A stretch of DNA of 9,844 bases from Desulfosudis sp034189195 (GTDB taxonomy: Bacteria > Desulfobacterota > Desulfobacteria > Desulfobacterales > Desulfosudaceae). The position numbers were made by a program, and so were the translations under genes. Shown here piece by piece: positions 6,742-9,844 of the stretch. The DNA is taken from assembly GCA_034189195.1 (NCBI GenBank), contig JAXHVI010000134.1, forward strand, positions 1 to 9,844. Direction: 5' to 3'. Under the pieces are notes generated by a model that had not been told where the DNA came from, did not search any database, and saw only the letters and a list, made by a program, of their open reading frames with translations. Position 1 is the first letter of the stretch; every line of letters begins with the position of its first letter.

Positions 6742-8637
6742 TTACCTCAGGAACGCCTCGTCAATGGTGATGTCGCTTTCCTGGCGCATGGCCTTCAGCC
6801 AGGACATGAACACCTCATTCTTCTTCTGCGCGGTCAGCCGCCTGACAACAGCGTCCCGCTTCTCTTCGAATTCCGAGGCCTCGGGTGCCTTCCGGTCGTT
6901 TAACACCACAACGTAATAATCGCTTCTCCCCTCCACCACATTCGGAGCAACCGGCTGGTTTTCGGTCAGGTCAAAAGCGGCCCCGGACAGGGCCGGCTCG
7001 TTGCCGATATCAGGAATCTCGCCGGTGCGGCCGAAAAAGCCGGTGGCCACGATCTCGGCCTGGGTGCCGGCACAGGCCGCCTCCAGGGTCTGGCCCGCCT
7101 TTACCTTTTCAAGCACGCTTTCAGCCTCTGCCCGGGCCGCCTCTTTTTGCATCTGTTCCCGCAGATCTTCTATCACGCGGGCCTGAACGCTCTCCAGCGG
7201 CGGCACCGCGGCCGGCACCACTTCGGTCACCTGAAACAGAAAGTGCGTATTGCCTTCGGTAATCACGTCGCTGATCTCTTTTTCGGCAAATTCAAAGGCC
7301 TGGCGCACCATGGTGCGGCCGGCTTCAACATCGGCCAGGGTATCGTTTTGCGTAATGGCGCCGGTGGTGACGGCCGTCAGGTTCCGGGCGGCGGCGGCCT
7401 GCTCAAGGCTGTCGGTGTCCAGGGCCATGTCAAACAGGGTCAGGGCCTCCTCATAGGCGTACTCTCCGGCCTTCTGGTCCAGCAGCAGCTTTTCAATGTC
7501 CGCCCGGACCTCGTCCAGGGGCGTGGTGAATGCCGGGGTGACCTTTTCCACCTTTATGATATGCCAGCCGAACTGGCTTCTCACCGGCTCGCTGATCTCT
7601 CCCGGCACCATGGAAAAGGCCTTTTCCGAAAACGGCGCCACCATGTCTTCCCGGGTAAAGGCGCCCAGGTAGCCGCCCTCCCCGGCGCTGGGACCCTCTG
7701 AATACTGCCTGGCGGTTTCGGCAAAGTCCTTGCCCTCGTCCGTCACCATAGCATAAATATCGGCGGCTTTCTGCCGGGCTTCCTCCACCCGGGCCTCGTC
7801 CGCGTCCTGTTCCAGGGAAATCAGTATATGCCGGGCCTCAACGGTCTCTTCGTTCCAGTAGAGATCCTGGTTGGCCTGGTAAAAATCCGCGATCTCTTCT
7901 TCGGTCACCTTTACCTCGGACAGGTAGCGGGCGGGCGCCACGCGCACATAGGTGATTTTACGCTTTTCCGGTGTTTTGTACCGGTCCTTGTGTTCCTCAT
8001 AATAGGCGGCCACCGCCGCTTCGGCGGGATCAACGCCGGTACGGCCCTCTGCCGTGAACACGGCGGCCGTGATCTTCACCCGGGCGTTTTCCCAGTCAAA
8101 CCATTGCCGGGCCTCGTTGTCAGACACCAGCACGCTGTCGGTGATCAGGGTGCGCAACTTGTCGACCAAAAGGGCCTGTTTCTGGTTCTGCTCAAAGGCG
8201 GCGGCGGTCATGCGGTTGCTTTGCAGCAGCCGGTTATACCGGTTTTTATCGAACCGGCCGTTGTTCTGAAAGGCGGGAATGCTGCTGATGGATGCGGCCA
8301 GCTCGCTGTCCGACACGTTCAGGCCCAGCCTGTCCGCCTGCTGCAGAATGATCTTTTCCGAGATCAGCTGGTTCATGGCCTGTTCCTTGAGGTTGAGCAT
8401 CTTGAGCAGGTCGTCGTTTAAGGCGCCGCCGAACTGCTGGCGGTAGGTGTCCAGCAGCCGCTGGTAGGTGTATTGGAACTCCCGGCCGGTAACGATCTCC
8501 TCGTTGACCGTGGCCGCCGTCACCTCCTGCTGCTCCCTGAAGTTGCCGATGCCAAGGAAGATAAAGGCCAGAATGACCAGGCTTAAAACCCCTTTGATGA
8601 TAATGGATGAAGCTTTGTCGCGCATGAATTGAAGCAT
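6742..8637 (-). CDS. ppiD: PpiD-like periplasmic chaperone / peptidyl-prolyl isomerase
   Basis: A 631-residue inner-membrane-anchored folding factor matching E. coli PpiD (623 residues) in layout. A short cytoplasmic tail with basic residues is followed by one membrane helix (about 14-31, IIIKGVLSLVILAFIFLGIG). A SurA-N-like helical chaperone domain follows (about 40-165, with PAFQNNGRFDKNRYN typical of PpiD), then a single parvulin domain (about 265-367) from EARHILISL to FGWHIIKV, and a long C-terminal chaperone region. The parvulin histidines H270 and H359 are kept, so unlike the largely inactive E. coli PpiD domain it could be catalytic. In E. coli PpiD sits near the Sec translocon and helps newly exported proteins. 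AAGGAG 10 bases upstream supports ATG 8637 over the TTG at 8646. It heads the minus-strand gene series. Confidence 0.93.
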   Translation of the reverse strand: MLQFMRDKASSIIIKGVLSLVILAFIFLGIGNFREQQEVTAATVNEEIVTGREFQYTYQRLLDTYRQQFGGALNDDLLKMLNLKEQAMNQLISEKIILQQADRLGLNVSDSELAASISSIPAFQNNGRFDKNRYNRLLQSNRMTAAAFEQNQKQALLVDKLRTLITDSVLVSDNEARQWFDWENARVKITAAVFTAEGRTGVDPAEAAVAAYYEEHKDRYKTPEKRKITYVRVAPARYLSEVKVTEEEIADFYQANQDLYWNEETVEARHILISLEQDADEARVEEARQKAADIYAMVTDEGKDFAETARQYSEGPSAGEGGYLGAFTREDMVAPFSEKAFSMVPGEISEPVRSQFGWHIIKVEKVTPAFTTPLDEVRADIEKLLLDQKAGEYAYEEALTLFDMALDTDSLEQAAAARNLTAVTTGAITQNDTLADVEAGRTMVRQAFEFAEKEISDVITEGNTHFLFQVTEVVPAAVPPLESVQARVIEDLREQMQKEAARAEAESVLEKVKAGQTLEAACAGTQAEIVATGFFGRTGEIPDIGNEPALSGAAFDLTENQPVAPNVVEGRSDYYVVVLNDRKAPEASEFEEKRDAVVRRLTAQKKNEVFMSWLKAMRQESDITIDEAFLR

Positions 8638-8713
8638 AAAGTGCAAACTCCTTTACGTGTGGCCGGTATCTCCGGCAGGACGCGGCGAATCCGGTGCCGA
8701 TTATCGTCTACTG

Positions 8714-8742
8714 TTCATAAGCGATCACCGGTTTTTTTGCAA
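8714..8742 (-). promoter_or_regulatory. Candidate promoter of ppiD
   Basis: On the minus strand TTGCAA (8742-8737) is followed by a 17-base spacer and TATGAA (8719-8714), each four of six to the sigma70 consensus. Transcription would start near 8707 and give a leader of about 70 bases before ppiD. It lies just downstream of the cytochrome terminator, as expected for a separate unit. I see no sigmaE-like site, though envelope-stress control of PpiD is known in other bacteria. Confidence 0.45.
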
Positions 8743-8774
8743 GTATTAACATACAGATGTGGCCCTGCCGGAGC

Positions 8775-8808
8775 AAAAGGGACAGCCGGAGACCCTGCTG
8801 TCCCTTTT
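8775..8808 (-). terminator. Strong hairpin terminator after the cytochrome gene
   Basis: A perfect 12-base inverted repeat, AAAAGGGACAGC and its complement GCTGTCCCTTTT (8775-8786 and 8797-8808), encloses a 10-base loop. On the minus strand the right arm ends in TTTT, giving a short U tail about 80 bases after the cytochrome stop. The plus strand has the longer T-rich tail (TTTTT, then TTTT), so it could also stop transcription from the left. Between it and the cytochrome stop lies another perfect 8-base inverted repeat (8837-8844 with 8858-8865) without a T run. Confidence 0.8.
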
Positions 8809-8886
8809 TGCCTTTTCTCTTTACAAGCGCTTTTTGTGAACCGGAAGCAAAACCGCGCCGGTTCATCATCAGACAGATACCTGCTG

Positions 8887-9495
8887 TCAGGGCTTGATAT
8901 GACAGTCCGTGCATTTCACCGGGCCGGCGCCGCCGGTCTTGTGGCAGTCGATGCAGTTGGCGTGGATCGCGCCGTAATAATATTCCAGCTGCATGGCGTC
9001 CCACTCCGCCGGGGAAATCCCTGCCGGTTTTTTCGGTGTCTTGCCCGGCTTGTCGTGGCACTCCATGCACCCCTGAACCGGGTCTCCGACCTTCAGCGCC
9101 AGGGGCTTGCCCTCCTTGTCGTGGTGGCACTCGCCGCAGGCGACCCCGTATCCGCCGGGGGCGGGGGAAAAATGTCTGGTGTGGGTAAACATGACAATGC
9201 CCATTTTGTGGGGGTCAAAGGCTTTTGTGTTCTTCATTTCAATAACGTCACCGGCCTCACCGGCGGCAGGGGACGCAGGGGCCGGTTTTGCCGGGGCCTC
9301 GGCAACGGACGGGGCTTCCTGTTGCGCCGGGGTCGCCGGTGCCGGCTTTTCCGCTTTCGGCGCCGGCCTTGAAACAGGCTTTGCGGAATACCCCTTCGGC
9401 GGCTTGCTCTTGCTGTCAGGGGGCTTACCGCAACCGGTAAGAACAAATGAAGACACCACAAAGAAAATTCCGAACATCAGTAAAAACCGTTTCAT
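8887..9495 (-). CDS. Lipid-anchored tetraheme cytochrome c3-type protein
   Basis: A 202-residue exported multiheme lipoprotein. The signal peptide (MKRFLLMFGIFFVVSSFVL) ends in the lipobox LTGC, with C22 as the lipidated residue. Residues 23-82 are a low-complexity Lys/Pro/Ala stalk. The heme domain (about 83-202) has four CxxCH sites: C120-H124, C143-H147, C181-H185 and C195-H199. H105 and H108 (THTRH), H125 (CHH) and H178 are candidate sixth ligands, so all four hemes could be bis-histidine, as in class III cytochromes c3. It should carry low-potential electrons outside the inner membrane. ATG 9495 is fixed by AGGAGGAG (9508-9501) 5 bases upstream and by the signal peptide; the frame stays open to 9585 but that extension would bury the signal. 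It is monocistronic, with its own leader and terminator. Confidence 0.92.
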   Translation of the reverse strand: MKRFLLMFGIFFVVSSFVLTGCGKPPDSKSKPPKGYSAKPVSRPAPKAEKPAPATPAQQEAPSVAEAPAKPAPASPAAGEAGDVIEMKNTKAFDPHKMGIVMFTHTRHFSPAPGGYGVACGECHHDKEGKPLALKVGDPVQGCMECHDKPGKTPKKPAGISPAEWDAMQLEYYYGAIHANCIDCHKTGGAGPVKCTDCHIKP

Positions 9496-9537
9496 AAACA
9501 CTCCTCCTGTAAACCAAATCCGGTCATGTATTTTGAT

Positions 9538-9571
9538 CTGCCCCGTGTGTTTAAGGACACCTTCGGGGCAG
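9538..9571 (-). other. Foldable leader element upstream of the cytochrome gene
   Basis: A perfect 8-base inverted repeat, CTGCCCCG with CGGGGCAG (9538-9545 and 9564-9571), encloses an inner 4-base stem (9547-9550 with 9557-9560) around a six-base loop. No T run follows on either strand, so it is not an ordinary terminator. A competing hairpin, CACCT with AGGTG (9558-9562 and 9570-9574), uses the same bases, so the two folds exclude each other. The element ends 42 bases before the cytochrome ATG and would lie in its mRNA leader if transcription starts farther upstream. Confidence 0.4.
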
Positions 9572-9844
9572 GTGGCTTCCGGCATTCCATATCATAAGAC
9601 GAAAAATTTTTCACTCTGCGGGCGCGGCGGTTGATCTTTTTGCCTGTTTTACAATGCCCAACAAAATTTTTATGCCGGAGACACTACCGCATTTTTCTTT
9701 TCAGAACAAGCCGGTTGTCAACTCCCAAAATCCGCGATTGATTTTACGCCGGGTTGTTTTGGGTGCCGCGTCGGGCGAAAAAATCGGCGCGGATGATCAA
9801 TTCGCCGTCGAACGGGCACTTACTTTAGAAACAAACGGGGCCAT
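9572..9844. other. Intergenic stretch to the right edge, no confident gene
   Basis: This stretch has no gene I can support. On the minus strand a perfect TTGACA (9721-9716) could be a -35 box for the cytochrome gene, but the sequence 17-18 bases on is only AGAAAA/GAAAAA, a poor -10. A weaker alternative is TTGTTC (9709-9704) with TAGTGT (9686-9681) at 17 bases. A 12-base perfect palindrome, GAAAAATTTTTC, lies at 9601-9612. Between about 9744 and 9828 both strands are open and look codon-like, and this may be a dispersed repeat or a gene remnant. Bases beyond 9828 are too short to judge. Confidence 0.4.

Noticed and set aside
7147..8421. Two plus-strand frames (184 and 197 codons) opposite ppiD
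   Set aside because: They are shadows of the PpiD coding strand, with no ribosome sites or domain features.
9496..9585. Thirty-codon N-terminal extension of the cytochrome frame
   Set aside because: It would place the signal peptide inside the protein; AGGAGGAG followed 5 bases later by ATG 9495 and the lipoprotein signal fix the start.
9601..9612. Perfect 12-base palindrome GAAAAATTTTTC as an operator
   Set aside because: A simple A/T-run palindrome in AT-rich intergenic DNA; there is no second copy or nearby regulator gene to support an operator.

Overview
This is a GC-rich bacterial chromosomal window, most likely from a sulfate-reducing or related anaerobe of the Desulfobacterota (former Deltaproteobacteria). 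That placement is an inference. It rests on a tetraheme cytochrome c3-type lipoprotein, a ThrH-type HAD enzyme beside homoserine dehydrogenase, a 3-hydroxybutyryl-CoA dehydrogenase, and the general look of the proteins. There are no insertion sequences, CRISPR arrays, phage genes or rRNA genes, and the content is mostly core metabolism and cell envelope.

Left part, plus strand (about 131-3648): an amino-acid operon runs alaC (alanine-forming aminotransferase), hom (homoserine dehydrogenase with ACT domain), thrH (HAD phosphatase/homoserine phosphotransferase) and a DUF167/YggU-family gene. The genes are tightly packed, with gaps of 9, 22 and 0 bases. A sigma70-like promoter lies at 131-159 and a weak terminator-like element overlaps the end of the last gene. 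The arrangement suggests that ThrH works directly on the homoserine made by Hom.

Middle (3669-4616, plus strand): an initiator tRNA-fMet gene has its own promoter and a probable downstream terminator. It is followed by a TerC/YgdQ-type integral membrane protein gene.

Right-centre, minus strand (8742 down to 4653): a co-directional series begins at a promoter near 8742-8714. It runs ppiD (periplasmic folding chaperone/PPIase), a zinc-ribbon protein with one C-terminal membrane helix, a three-helix small membrane protein, hbd (3-hydroxyacyl-CoA dehydrogenase), a 58-residue charged helical protein of unknown function, and a 76-residue cysteine-rich zinc-ribbon protein. The last three are close enough to be one transcript. 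The ppiD group may be a separate transcript, since 156 bases separate it from hbd. The series converges on the TerC gene.

Right end, minus strand (9495-8887): a lipoprotein tetraheme cytochrome with a Pro/Ala-rich stalk has a strong Shine-Dalgarno site and a leader that can fold. A long perfect hairpin terminator follows it. From 9496 to the right edge I see no confident gene, only leader structure and a short open stretch that may be a dispersed repeat or gene remnant.

I do not see a clearly novel multi-gene system. The items most worth a second look are the hom-thrH pairing, the two unrecognised small proteins behind hbd, the U1:U72 mismatch of the initiator tRNA, and the lipid-anchored tetraheme cytochrome with its structured leader.
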